This document shows positions 37,812-46,961 of a DNA stretch of 64,000 nucleotides, one piece after another (position 1 is the stretch's first letter; every line of letters begins with the position of its first letter). The DNA is from Flavobacteriaceae bacterium. GTDB lineage: Bacteria > Bacteroidota > Bacteroidia > Flavobacteriales > Flavobacteriaceae. The notes under the pieces are model-generated. The model ran no database searches and had not been told where the DNA came from. It saw only the letters and a list, made by a program, of their open reading frames with translations. The stretch is from contig CP031964.1 in assembly GCA_003443635.1 (NCBI GenBank), positions 1,644,321-1,708,320 of the forward strand, in the 5' to 3' direction. The position numbers were made by a program, and so were the translations under genes.

Positions 37812-39221
37812 ATGCATTCAAAAAGCAAAATATCAATAAAACAATTTCTTCAATATTTTAAAATAGCTTTTTCTGGAAAAGAGCAAGAATTTACATCAGG
37901 AAGCATACGTCGGGCAGTATTTATGCTATCTATACCGATGATTCTTGAAATGCTTATGGAATCTATTTTCGCACTAGTAGATACATTTTACGTTTCTCGT
38001 GTTAGTGTAAATGCAGTTGCAACTATAGGGTTAACAGAATCTGTAATTACTTTAGTATATGCTGTAGCGATTGGTTTGAGTATGGCCGCTACAGCAATTG
38101 TAGCTAGACGTGTAGGAGAAAAGAATGTTAAAGGAGCTTCTCAGGCTGCTGTACAAGTAATTATATTAGGAATAAGTATTGCTGCTATTATTAGCACTAT
38201 TGGTATTCTCTATTCTAAAGAAATCTTAGGATTAATGGGTGCTGAAGAAGACCTTATTGCCGAAGGGTATGGATATACTAAAATACTCTTGGGAGGTAAT
38301 GTTACCATTATGCTTTTATTTTTGATAAATGCCATTTTTAGAGGTGCAGGAAATGCTTCTATTGCCATGTGGACTTTAATATTATCAAATGGTTTAAACA
38401 TTATATTAGACCCCATATTTATTTTTGGATTAGGTCCTATTCCTGCTTATGGTGTTGAAGGAGCAGCTATTGCAACTACAATAGGTAGAGGGTCTGCTGT
38501 TATATTTCAATTACTTGCTTTATTTTATGGATGGAGTAAAATTAAAATTGCATTTGCAGATCTTAAGATTAAGTTAAGCATTATGCTTAATTTAGTACGA
38601 GTATCTTTAGGTGGTATTGGTCAATTTTTAATAGCAACATCTAGTTGGGTGTTTTTAATGCGTATTATGAGTGAATTTGGTAGTGATGTAGTCGCTGGAT
38701 ATACCATAGCCATTCGAGTAATGATGTTTACATTAATGCCTTCATGGGGAATGAGTAATGCTGCTGCAACTTTGGTGGGGCAAAATTTAGGAGCTCAAAA
38801 ACCCGAACGAGCAGAACAGAGTGTTTGGAAAACTGGAAAATATAATGCCATTTTTATGGGTATTGTATCTGTTATTTATATAGTGTTCTCTACTCAAATT
38901 ATTAGTTTATTTAATAATAGTCCAGAAGTGGTAAAATCTGGAAGTTTGTGCTTGAAGGTGATTGCTGCAGGTTATATTTTTTATGCTTATGGAATGGTAG
39001 TAATTCAATCATTTAATGGAGCAGGTGATACAAAAACACCAACTTATATCAACTTTATATGTTTTTGGATGTTTCAATTACCCTTTGCATATATAGTTGC
39101 AATTACATTTGAAGCTGGCCCTAAAGGGGTTTTTTGGGCCATAACACTCGCCGAAATATTAATAGCAGTAATAGGAATTATATGGTTTCGAAAAGGAAAG
39201 TGGAAGCTAGTGAAGGTGTAA
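37812..39221 (+). CDS. MATE-family multidrug efflux transporter
   Basis: 469 residues, 12 predicted membrane segments. RAVFMLSIPMILEMLMESIF and FGLGPIPAYGVEGAAIATTI are MATE landmarks, repeated in the C-terminal half (QSFNGAGDTKTPTYINF). It exports drugs or metabolites against Na+ or H+ gradients. Substrate cannot be told. The preceding 190 bases hold no gene. Confidence 0.94.
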   Translation: MHSKSKISIKQFLQYFKIAFSGKEQEFTSGSIRRAVFMLSIPMILEMLMESIFALVDTFYVSRVSVNAVATIGLTESVITLVYAVAIGLSMAATAIVARRVGEKNVKGASQAAVQVIILGISIAAIISTIGILYSKEILGLMGAEEDLIAEGYGYTKILLGGNVTIMLLFLINAIFRGAGNASIAMWTLILSNGLNIILDPIFIFGLGPIPAYGVEGAAIATTIGRGSAVIFQLLALFYGWSKIKIAFADLKIKLSIMLNLVRVSLGGIGQFLIATSSWVFLMRIMSEFGSDVVAGYTIAIRVMMFTLMPSWGMSNAAATLVGQNLGAQKPERAEQSVWKTGKYNAIFMGIVSVIYIVFSTQIISLFNNSPEVVKSGSLCLKVIAAGYIFYAYGMVVIQSFNGAGDTKTPTYINFICFWMFQLPFAYIVAITFEAGPKGVFWAITLAEILIAVIGIIWFRKGKWKLVKV

Positions 39222-39302
39222 TGCTATTGCCATTATTTTGTTAAGACCAGAACTGTTTCTCCTATTCTTTTCATAAATTTGATGTTTAAAATAAATAGGT
39301 TT

Positions 39303-40475
39303 ATGGCAAAAGAAAATATAGGGTTAAATACAATTTGTACCCATGTAGGGGAAATAAAAGACGAACAATTTAAAGGTGCTGTTTCACCTATATATTTATC
39401 ATCTTCTTATGAATTTATGGATGTGGATGTAAAACGTTACCCTCGTTATTTTAATACACCTAATCAAGAGTTTTTAAGTAAAAAAGTAGCAGCTTTAGAG
39501 CATGCCGAAGCAGGAATGATTTTTGGATCTGGTATGGCAGCTATTAGCAGTGGGTTATTAGCTTTTTTGAAAGCAGGAGATCATATTGTATTACAGAATG
39601 ATATTTACGGAGGTACACGTAACCTAATTGAAACACAATTTGATAGATATCAAATTGAATATACATTTACGAAGGGGCTAGAAGTTTCAGATTTTGAAAA
39701 CGCAATTCAAGCGAATACAAAAATGATTTATATTGAAACACCTTCTAATCCATTATTAAAGCTTGTTGATATAAAAGGAGTAGCAGATATTGCAAAATCT
39801 AAAAATATAATTACGGCTATAGATAATACATTTGCATCTCCGGTAGTACAAACTCCAATCGACTTTGGAATTGATATTGTAATGCATAGTGCAACTAAAT
39901 ACCTTGGTGGTCATAGTGATATTTGTGCAGGTGCAATAGCAACTTCTCAAGAAAATATGGATGCAATCTGGAAATTTGCTATTACAACAGGAGGGAGTCT
40001 AAGTGATTTTACGGTTTGGATGCTTGAACGAAGTATGAAAACTTTAGGGATCCGTGTAAAAGCTCACGGACGTAATGCAAAAAAGATAGCAAAGTATTTA
40101 GATAAGCATGAAGCAGTTACTAAAGTATATTATCCAGGATTAAAATCTCATCCAGATCACAAATTAGCAAAAACGCAAATGAATGGTTATGGAGCTATGC
40201 TTTCTTTTGAGTTGGCGGAAGTAATAGATGCAAAAGCATTTTTAAAGGCTTTAAAAATGATAAAACCATCGATGAGCTTGGCAGGAGTAGAAAGTACTAT
40301 GATATTGCCTTCAGAAACGTCACATGCATTGTTAACTCCTGAAGATAGAGCATCACAAGGTATTACAGATAATTTAATTCGTTTTTCAGTAGGTATTGAA
40401 GATAAAAAAGATATTATAAAAGATATAGATCAAGCTATAGCAATTGCTGCAAAAACTCCAGCAATGAGCTATTAA
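39303..40475 (+). CDS. Trans-sulfuration PLP enzyme (cystathionine gamma-synthase/lyase type)
   Basis: 390 residues from ATG 39303 (MAKENIGLNTICTHVGE). A frame 24 bases longer exists, but the family motif begins right after the second Met. Cys/Met metabolism PLP-dependent fold I: AMIFGSGMAAISSGL, D in AIDNTFASPV, and the Schiff-base lysine K199 in HSATKYLGGHSD. Reaction could be cystathionine synthesis or cleavage, or methionine gamma-lyase. It is followed 24 bases later by bshB1, which fits thiol metabolism. Confidence 0.92.
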   Translation: MAKENIGLNTICTHVGEIKDEQFKGAVSPIYLSSSYEFMDVDVKRYPRYFNTPNQEFLSKKVAALEHAEAGMIFGSGMAAISSGLLAFLKAGDHIVLQNDIYGGTRNLIETQFDRYQIEYTFTKGLEVSDFENAIQANTKMIYIETPSNPLLKLVDIKGVADIAKSKNIITAIDNTFASPVVQTPIDFGIDIVMHSATKYLGGHSDICAGAIATSQENMDAIWKFAITTGGSLSDFTVWMLERSMKTLGIRVKAHGRNAKKIAKYLDKHEAVTKVYYPGLKSHPDHKLAKTQMNGYGAMLSFELAEVIDAKAFLKALKMIKPSMSLAGVESTMILPSETSHALLTPEDRASQGITDNLIRFSVGIEDKKDIIKDIDQAIAIAAKTPAMSY

Positions 40476-40499
40476 TATATTACACTTAAAAGTAAAATA

Positions 40500-41219
40500 A
40501 TGAAATTAGATATATTGTGTATTGCAGCACATCCAGATGATGTAGAATTAGCTTGTTCTGCAACAGTTGCTAAAGAAGTTGCCAGTGGTAAAAAAGTTGG
40601 AATTTTAGATCTTACCCGTGGAGAGTTAGGTACCAGAGGAAGTGCTGAAATTAGAGATGGAGAGGCTGCAGAAGCCGCAAAAATTTTAGGAGTCGCCGTA
40701 AGAGAGAATATGGCTTTTGCAGATGGATTTTTTATAAATAATAAAGAACATCAATTAGAATTAATAAAAAAAATAAGACAATATCAACCAGACATTGTAT
40801 TATGCAATGCAATTGATGATAGGCATATAGATCATCCAAAAGGAAGTAACCTTGCTAGTGATGCCTGTTTTTTAAGTGGATTGATTAAAATTGAAACTGA
40901 ATTGAACGGAGAGAAACAGAAACCATGGAGACCCAAGCAAGTATATCATTACATTCAATGGAAAAATTTAGAGCCAGATTTTGTAGTAGATGTTTCTGGT
41001 TATATGGATGTCAAGATGGCTGCAGTTGAAGCGTATCAAACTCAATTTTTTAACCCTAAGTATGAGGGTGAACCAGATACTCCAATCTCTAGTAAAAACT
41101 TTACAGAGAGTATTGTTTACAGAGCCAAGGACTTAGGACGTTTAATAGGAGTAGAATATGCTGAAGGATTTACTGTCGAACGTTTTGTTGCAGTAGAATC
41201 ATTATTTGATTTAAAATAA
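40500..41219 (+). CDS. bshB1: Bacillithiol biosynthesis deacetylase BshB1
   Basis: 239 residues. LmbE/PIG-L fold with AAHPDDVELACS (H11, D13, D14-type ligands) and RHIDHPKGS. GELGTRGSAEIRDGEA is specific for the BshB1 group, which deacetylates GlcNAc-malate to GlcN-malate in the second step of bacillithiol synthesis. Just downstream of the trans-sulfuration gene, which could supply cysteine for the next step. Confidence 0.95.
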   Translation: MKLDILCIAAHPDDVELACSATVAKEVASGKKVGILDLTRGELGTRGSAEIRDGEAAEAAKILGVAVRENMAFADGFFINNKEHQLELIKKIRQYQPDIVLCNAIDDRHIDHPKGSNLASDACFLSGLIKIETELNGEKQKPWRPKQVYHYIQWKNLEPDFVVDVSGYMDVKMAAVEAYQTQFFNPKYEGEPDTPISSKNFTESIVYRAKDLGRLIGVEYAEGFTVERFVAVESLFDLK

Positions 41220-41232
41220 TAATGTAAAAACC

Positions 41233-41263
41233 TTTGCAGAAAAAGCGAAATAATTTACATTTG
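41233..41263 (+). promoter_or_regulatory. Promoter of tRNA-His
   Basis: TTTG (41233-41236), 19 bases, TACATTTG (41256-41263): an exact Bacteroidota promoter about 30 bases before the tRNA. Confidence 0.88.
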
Positions 41264-41292
41264 CACACGCGTTTAAAAACGCACTACAAATG

Positions 41293-41366
41293 GTGGTTGT
41301 AGCTCAGCTGGTTAGAGCGTCGGTTTGTGGTACCGAAAGTCGCCGGTTCGAACCCGGTCTTCCACC
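41293..41366 (+). tRNA. tRNA-His (GTG anticodon)
   Basis: 74 nt. D-arm GCTC...GAGC, anticodon stem TCGGT/ACCGA with loop TTGTGGT, T-arm GCCGG-TTCGAAC-CCGGT. A G precedes position 1, as in other tRNA-His. No CCA is encoded. By eye the acceptor GTGGTTG/CTTCCAC has U-U at two internal pairs (5-68 and 6-67), which is odd for a working tRNA. Confidence 0.93.
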
Positions 41367-41376
41367 CAAAAAGTAA

Positions 41377-41406
41377 AAGCTTCTTAGAAATAAGAAGCTT
41401 TTTTTG
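41377..41406 (+). terminator. Terminator after tRNA-His
   Basis: AAGCTTCTTA, loop GAAA, TAAGAAGCTT, followed by a T-run; directly downstream of the tRNA. Confidence 0.92.
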
Positions 41407-41434
41407 TGAAAGTAATTTAAATACGGAATGATAA

Positions 41435-41474
41435 TAAAAAAGCCTTTCAATATGAATATTGAAAGGCTTTTTTA
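41435..41474. terminator. Second, bidirectional terminator before the M28 gene
   Basis: AAAAAAGCCTTTCAATAT and AATATTGAAAGGCTTTTTT form a long stem ending the minus-strand M28 gene. Confidence 0.92.
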
Positions 41475-41494
41475 TTTTGAGAAGTAACTCCAGT

Positions 41495-43042
41495 TTATTC
41501 TATAGCTGAAACTTTATCTACTACAATACGATTTTCGCGATTTGCTAATTCCCATGCTGTATAGAATACTAAACGTGTACGATTTTCTAATAAATCATAT
41601 TCTATTTTATCTGGTGTATCAGATGGCCTGTGATAATCATCATGTGTACCATTAAAATAAAATATAATTGGAATATTATTTTTTGCAAAACTCCAGTGAT
41701 CAGAACGATAGTAAATACGATCTGGATGATTCTCATCATTATACGTATAATCTAATTCAAGATTTGTATATTTTGAATTGATCTCTTCTGAAATATTATG
41801 TAATTCAGAACTTAATTTATCAGCACCAATTAAATAAACGTAATCACGGTTGTCACTTTCACGTTTAGGATCAATACGACCAATCATATCAATATTTAAA
41901 TCAACTACAGTGTTTTCTAATGGAACAATTGGATCAAAATCTGCATAATATTGAGAACCTAAAAGCCCTTTTTCTTCACCAGTAACGTGTAAAAATAAAA
42001 TAGAACGTTTAGGACCATGTCCTTTTTCTGCAGCAGCTTTAAAAGCTTCAGCAATTTCTAAAACAGCAACCGAACCAGAACCATCATCATCGGCACCATT
42101 ATTTATTTGACCATCAGCACTTATACCAATATGATCTAAATGTGAAGAAATAATAATATATTCATCAGGCTTTTCTGTTCCTTTTAATACTGCTGCTACA
42201 TTTTCAGAACCTACTTGTGTAGTTACAGCTTCATAATTAAGAGACACTTTAGAATTTACTATTGCTCCTGTATTACTAGAGTTGATATTTTTAACTAAAG
42301 CTTTTCCTAAATTTTCATTTATCATAAAATGATGAATAGGTGCTTCACCACCTACAATAGATAAGCGATTACTCCCTCCACTTTCTGCTATTCTCTTATA
42401 CCCTGCAGAATACCTTGGGAATAAGTCATTGCTCATAAAGAATACTGCAGCTGCACCTTTTTCTTTCGCTGCTTCACGTTTAGGAGTTAAAGCTTGACGT
42501 CCATTAGACCAAACTGAATTCTCTTTAGTGCCACTAATTAAATAAGTACCATCAGCATTTTGAGGCTCACCTTCTTTAATTACTACGATTTTTCCAGTTA
42601 CATCAAGATTTTCATAATCATTATATTCTTCTGTATTGATTCCATACCCAGCATAAACAATATCAGTTGCATCTAAAGTAGCTGAAGGAGCTCCGTTTAA
42701 AGAAACTAAATCATCAAAATAATTAAATGTTTTTCCATTAACAGTAAGCTCTACATTAGGTGTTCCTATGGTTTGTAAAGGGACTTCTTGAAAATAATCA
42801 CCTTCAGCAATTGGTGAAGGAATATCTAAGTTTACATAGTGATTTTTAAGATACTCAACTGCTTTTTTCTGACCTGGTTGCCCAGTTTCACGACCTTCAA
42901 ATTCGTCAGATGCATAAGTATATAATTTTTCTTTTAATTCGTCTGAAGTAATCGTATTAGCATACTCATTTACATCAGCTGGTTCAGGCTTGCAAGATGA
43001 TATCATTGCAATAACTCCCAAAAATAGGATTGTTTTTTTCAT
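41495..43042 (-). CDS. M28 aminopeptidase lipoprotein with PA domain
   Basis: 515 residues with signal and lipobox (IAMISSCK). The N-terminal segment is followed by a protease-associated (PA) domain, about 95-270 (AGYGINTEEYNDYENLDVTG, EAAKEKGAAAVFFMSND). The M28 di-zinc catalytic domain has SSHLDHIG, NGADDDGSGS, HVTGEEKGLLGS, NIDMIGR and the C-terminal DDYHRPSDTPD His. Such enzymes are aminopeptidases acting on peptides at the cell envelope. A second, shorter paralog lies just upstream (43152-44213). Confidence 0.94.
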   Translation of the reverse strand: MKKTILFLGVIAMISSCKPEPADVNEYANTITSDELKEKLYTYASDEFEGRETGQPGQKKAVEYLKNHYVNLDIPSPIAEGDYFQEVPLQTIGTPNVELTVNGKTFNYFDDLVSLNGAPSATLDATDIVYAGYGINTEEYNDYENLDVTGKIVVIKEGEPQNADGTYLISGTKENSVWSNGRQALTPKREAAKEKGAAAVFFMSNDLFPRYSAGYKRIAESGGSNRLSIVGGEAPIHHFMINENLGKALVKNINSSNTGAIVNSKVSLNYEAVTTQVGSENVAAVLKGTEKPDEYIIISSHLDHIGISADGQINNGADDDGSGSVAVLEIAEAFKAAAEKGHGPKRSILFLHVTGEEKGLLGSQYYADFDPIVPLENTVVDLNIDMIGRIDPKRESDNRDYVYLIGADKLSSELHNISEEINSKYTNLELDYTYNDENHPDRIYYRSDHWSFAKNNIPIIFYFNGTHDDYHRPSDTPDKIEYDLLENRTRLVFYTAWELANRENRIVVDKVSAIE

Positions 43043-43151
43043 TATAAAATGATTAAAGTGAATGTTTTGCGATATTACAAAAAAGAAAACCTAAGGAAGA
43101 TTTTTATACTTTGTTTTTAACAATTTTTAACAATAAAATCCTTTTAAATTA

Positions 43152-44189
43152 CTATTTATCTACAGTAATACGATTCTTTTGATTGGCTAGTTGCCAAGCT
43201 GTAGCAAAAATTAAACGCGTTCGTTTTTCTAATAAGCCATACTCTATTTTATCTGGAGTATCTGTAGGTTTGTGATAATCGTCATGTTCTCCGTTAAAAT
43301 AAAAGATTACAGGAACTCCTTTAGCAGCAAAATTATAATGATCTGATCGGGAATAAAAATCATTACTATCATTTTCATCATTAAATTTATAATCTAATTC
43401 AATATTAAAAAAACGATTGTTAATTGCTTCAGAAACATAATGTAATTCTGTACTTAAGCGATCTGCTCCAATTAAATATAGATAATCTGTTTTAGTTTTT
43501 TTTTCGTGAACCCTATCTATACGGCCTATCATATCTATATTAAGATTTACTACAGTATTCTTTATAGGAAACACAGGGTTTTCTGTATAATATCGTGATC
43601 CTTGCAATCCAATTTCTTCTGCAGTTGTGTGTAAAAATAAAATACTTCGTTTGGGGCCAAAACCCGCATCTTTGGCTTCTTTAAAAGCCTGTGCCATTTC
43701 TAATAATGCTACAGTACCAGAACCATCATCATCTGCTCCTAAATAGACTTCTCCATCTTGAATACCTTCATGATCTAAATGTGCAGAAACTATAATGATT
43801 TCTTCAGGAATTTCACTTCCTTTAATATAGGCCAATACATTTTCTGAATCATTAAAATCATCACCTAAATATGATTTTGGTATTGTTTGAAAGTAATTGT
43901 CGTTTTTAAATGGAGAAGGAACATCTTGAGAAATATAATAATTTTTTAAATATTCTGCTGCTTTTTTCTGCCCTTTAGTACCTACACCCCTTCCTTCAAA
44001 ATCTCTAGAAGCGTAAGTATATAAGTGTTTTTCTAAATCATAAGATGTAATCGTATTAGCATATTTCATTATTGTATTTGGTGATTCAATAACTATATTA
44101 TCCTTGATTACTTGAATTTCTTCTTTATTACTTAAGTTAGAACAAGATCCAACTATAGATAATGCAGTTGCGCAAATAAGAGCTCTCAT
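43152..44189 (-). CDS. M28 aminopeptidase lipoprotein lacking the PA domain
   Basis: 345 residues from ATG 44189, which puts the SIVGSC lipobox at the right distance; an in-frame ATG 24 bases upstream also exists. It aligns with the neighbour along its length (ANTITS...LYTYAS, GRxxGxxGQKKA), but where the neighbour has about 170 residues of PA domain this one has only a short bridge (KSYLGDDFNDSEN). All catalytic motifs are kept: SAHLDHEG, GADDDGSGT, HTTAEEIG, NIDMIGR, DDYHKPTDTPD. Duplicate with domain loss (or the neighbour gained it). Confidence 0.92.
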   Translation of the reverse strand: MRALICATALSIVGSCSNLSNKEEIQVIKDNIVIESPNTIMKYANTITSYDLEKHLYTYASRDFEGRGVGTKGQKKAAEYLKNYYISQDVPSPFKNDNYFQTIPKSYLGDDFNDSENVLAYIKGSEIPEEIIIVSAHLDHEGIQDGEVYLGADDDGSGTVALLEMAQAFKEAKDAGFGPKRSILFLHTTAEEIGLQGSRYYTENPVFPIKNTVVNLNIDMIGRIDRVHEKKTKTDYLYLIGADRLSTELHYVSEAINNRFFNIELDYKFNDENDSNDFYSRSDHYNFAAKGVPVIFYFNGEHDDYHKPTDTPDKIEYGLLEKRTRLIFATAWQLANQKNRITVDK

Positions 44190-44380
44190 ATATAATGATT
44201 GATTATTAGACAAATAAACTAAAAAAAACCTTAAATGTTTAATTTATATGCTCATAATTGTGATATAAAATAAAGCTTCTTATTTAAATAATTTGTGATT
44301 TCTTTAAGAATGATTTAATTAGAATAAATCATTAATTTGCAACACGAACTAAATTTTAAACTTCTAGTAGCTTATTCATT

Positions 44381-46882
44381 ATGAAAAAAATTACATTATT
44401 ATTAATACTATTTCTTAGTATTAATTTTGTTTTTGCACAGCAAAAAGAAACTCCAATTCCCAACTATAGATTAGCTTCTAAATTTTCACCTACTAAGTTA
44501 GGTAAGATTGTACATTCTACAAATGTAAACCCACATTGGTTAAAATCAGGGAATAGGTTTTGGTATCAGTATAAAACTTCTGAAGGCTCAAAATATTATC
44601 TAGTAGATGCAGACAGGCGCACACGCTCAGAATTATTTGATAATGAAAAAATGGCAAAATGGCTAACAGAGATCACTAAAGATCCTTATGATGGCCAACA
44701 CTTGCCAGTATTCAACTTTAAATTTGTTAAAAATGAAACAGCAATTCGTTTTAGAGTAACATCTACAGAAGATGTTCCTGTAAAAGAGGATGAGAAAGAT
44801 AAAAAAGAAGGAGATAACAAAAAGAAAAGTAAGAAAAAGTCTAAAACAGAGAAAAAAGTATATCATTTTGAGTATCGTTTAGGAAGTAATAGTTTAACAC
44901 TAATAGACAACTCTAAAAAAGAAGATGATAGAAAGCGTTGGGCTAACATAGCTCCAGATAGCTCTATTGTAGTGTTTTCTAAAAATTTCAATTTATATTG
45001 GATGGATAAAGAGAACTACCTAAAAGCAGTTAAAGATGAAAAGGATAGTACAATTGTAGAACATCAATGGACTACAGATGGTATTGAGCATTTTAGTTAT
45101 GGTGGTGGTTCTAGAGGAGAGAATAATGAAACTAAAGAGAAAAATAAAGATGATAGAAAACCTGTATTTGTTATATGGAATCATGATTCTAAGAAGTTTG
45201 TATTTCAAAAAACAGATCAAAGAGATTTAAAAGATCTTTGGCTAGTAAACACAACTAATAGCAAACGACCTACATTAGAAACATATAAATATCAAATGCC
45301 TGGGGAACAAGAATTCACGAAAACAGAGCTAATGATTTTTGATGTACCGTCTAAAAGTATTAATAAAGTACAATTAGATACTGTAAAACAACAAAATGTA
45401 CAAGTGTATCGTGCTCCGACAAAACGTTCAAATTTTGATGATGATTTTAGACCTTCTTTACTATTATCTAAACAAGGTAAAATTTATTATAATACCATTA
45501 GCAGAGATCGTAAAAAATTAGATATCTGTGTAGCAGATATTAATACCGGCGAAGTAAAAGTATTGATCGAAGAACGTTTTAATACCTATATAGAATCACG
45601 CCCATTAGTTTTATTTAATAATGAAACCGAAATGTTACATTGGGCAGAGCGTGATGGATGGGCACATTTCTATTTATATGATAGTAATGGTAATTTAAAA
45701 AATCAAATTACTAAAGGGTCGTATCATGTTAGTAGTTTTGTTGGCGTAAATGAAAAGGCAAGAACGTTATTTTTTAATGCTAATGGTGTGCCAAGCGATC
45801 AAGATCCATATTATTCTCATTTGTATCGTATTAACTTGAATGGTACTGGATTAAAAAGTTTAAATCCAGGAGATTATAATACGACTGTAAGTATGGGAGA
45901 TTCTAATGGATTCTTTGTGAATAATTATTCTAGAGTAAACACGATACCTAAATCTGAATTAAGAAATAGCGCGGGTAATTTAGTGATGAAGTTAGAAGAA
46001 GCCGATTTATCTCAGTTATTTGCCTCAGGATACCAATTCCCTGAACCTTTTAAAGTAAAAGCAGATGATGGAATTACTGATATTTATGGAGTAATTTATC
46101 GTCCATTCGATATTGATACTACAAAATCGTATCCACTAATCGAATATGTATATCCGGGACCACAAACAGAAGCTGTTGGGAAATCATTTAGTGCAAGAAT
46201 GAATAGAACAGATCGTATGGCACAATTAGGGTTTGTAGTTATTACCTTAGGAAATAGAGGAGGGCATCCAGATCGTTCAAAATGGTATCATAATTATGGA
46301 TATGGTAATTTAAGAGATTATGGTTTAGCTGATAAAAAATATGTTGCAGAGCAGTTAGCAGATAAATATGATTATATTAATATTGATAAAGTTGGAATTT
46401 TCGGTCACTCTGGAGGTGGTTTTATGTCTACTGCCGCAATGTTAGTATATCCTGATTTCTTTAAAGCAGCTGTATCATCATCCGGGAATCATGATAATAG
46501 AATTTATAATCGTTGGTGGAGTGAAACACATCACGGTGTTAAAGAAGAAGTAGATGCTGATGGCAAAGTGAGTTATAAATATAAGATTGATACTAATCAA
46601 GAATTAGCTAAAAATCTTAAGGGCCATTTAATGCTGGTTACTGGAGATATAGATAACAATGTACATCCGGGAGGAACTGTACGTATGGCTGATGCTTTAA
46701 TAAAAGCCAATAAACGTTTTGATTATAGAATTATGCCAGGGCAACGTCATGGTTATGGCAGACTAAGTGAGTATTTCTTTTGGTTAAAAGCGGATTTCTT
46801 TAGTGAGCATTTTTTAGGAGTAGAACCTAATAGTGTGGATATGGTTGAGATTAATAGAGATATTCCTCAGAATAAGAAATAA
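44381..46882 (+). CDS. S9 prolyl peptidase, DPP-IV type
   Basis: 833 residues with a signal peptide (1-20, VFAQ). N-terminal DPP-IV beta-propeller (about 50-590) with a Lys/Glu-rich low-complexity insertion (about 130-160), then the alpha/beta hydrolase. Catalytic Ser677 is in FGHSGGGF; the Asp in TGDIDNNVHPGG and His in QRHGYG complete the triad. Cleaves dipeptides after Pro or Ala from peptide N-termini outside the inner membrane. Divergent from the two M28 genes, forming an envelope peptide-use cluster. Confidence 0.95.
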   Translation: MKKITLLLILFLSINFVFAQQKETPIPNYRLASKFSPTKLGKIVHSTNVNPHWLKSGNRFWYQYKTSEGSKYYLVDADRRTRSELFDNEKMAKWLTEITKDPYDGQHLPVFNFKFVKNETAIRFRVTSTEDVPVKEDEKDKKEGDNKKKSKKKSKTEKKVYHFEYRLGSNSLTLIDNSKKEDDRKRWANIAPDSSIVVFSKNFNLYWMDKENYLKAVKDEKDSTIVEHQWTTDGIEHFSYGGGSRGENNETKEKNKDDRKPVFVIWNHDSKKFVFQKTDQRDLKDLWLVNTTNSKRPTLETYKYQMPGEQEFTKTELMIFDVPSKSINKVQLDTVKQQNVQVYRAPTKRSNFDDDFRPSLLLSKQGKIYYNTISRDRKKLDICVADINTGEVKVLIEERFNTYIESRPLVLFNNETEMLHWAERDGWAHFYLYDSNGNLKNQITKGSYHVSSFVGVNEKARTLFFNANGVPSDQDPYYSHLYRINLNGTGLKSLNPGDYNTTVSMGDSNGFFVNNYSRVNTIPKSELRNSAGNLVMKLEEADLSQLFASGYQFPEPFKVKADDGITDIYGVIYRPFDIDTTKSYPLIEYVYPGPQTEAVGKSFSARMNRTDRMAQLGFVVITLGNRGGHPDRSKWYHNYGYGNLRDYGLADKKYVAEQLADKYDYINIDKVGIFGHSGGGFMSTAAMLVYPDFFKAAVSSSGNHDNRIYNRWWSETHHGVKEEVDADGKVSYKYKIDTNQELAKNLKGHLMLVTGDIDNNVHPGGTVRMADALIKANKRFDYRIMPGQRHGYGRLSEYFFWLKADFFSEHFLGVEPNSVDMVEINRDIPQNKK

Positions 46883-46908
46883 TAAATTTTACTGAATTAA
46901 CAAGAACT

Positions 46909-46945
46909 AAAAAAAGCCGAAGTACATACTTCGGCTTTTTTTATA
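46909..46945. terminator. Bidirectional terminator after the S9 gene
   Basis: AAAAAGCCGAAGT / ACTTCGGCTTTTT with a 4-base loop, between convergent genes. Confidence 0.93.
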
Positions 46946-46961
46946 ATCTTAATAAGATAAT

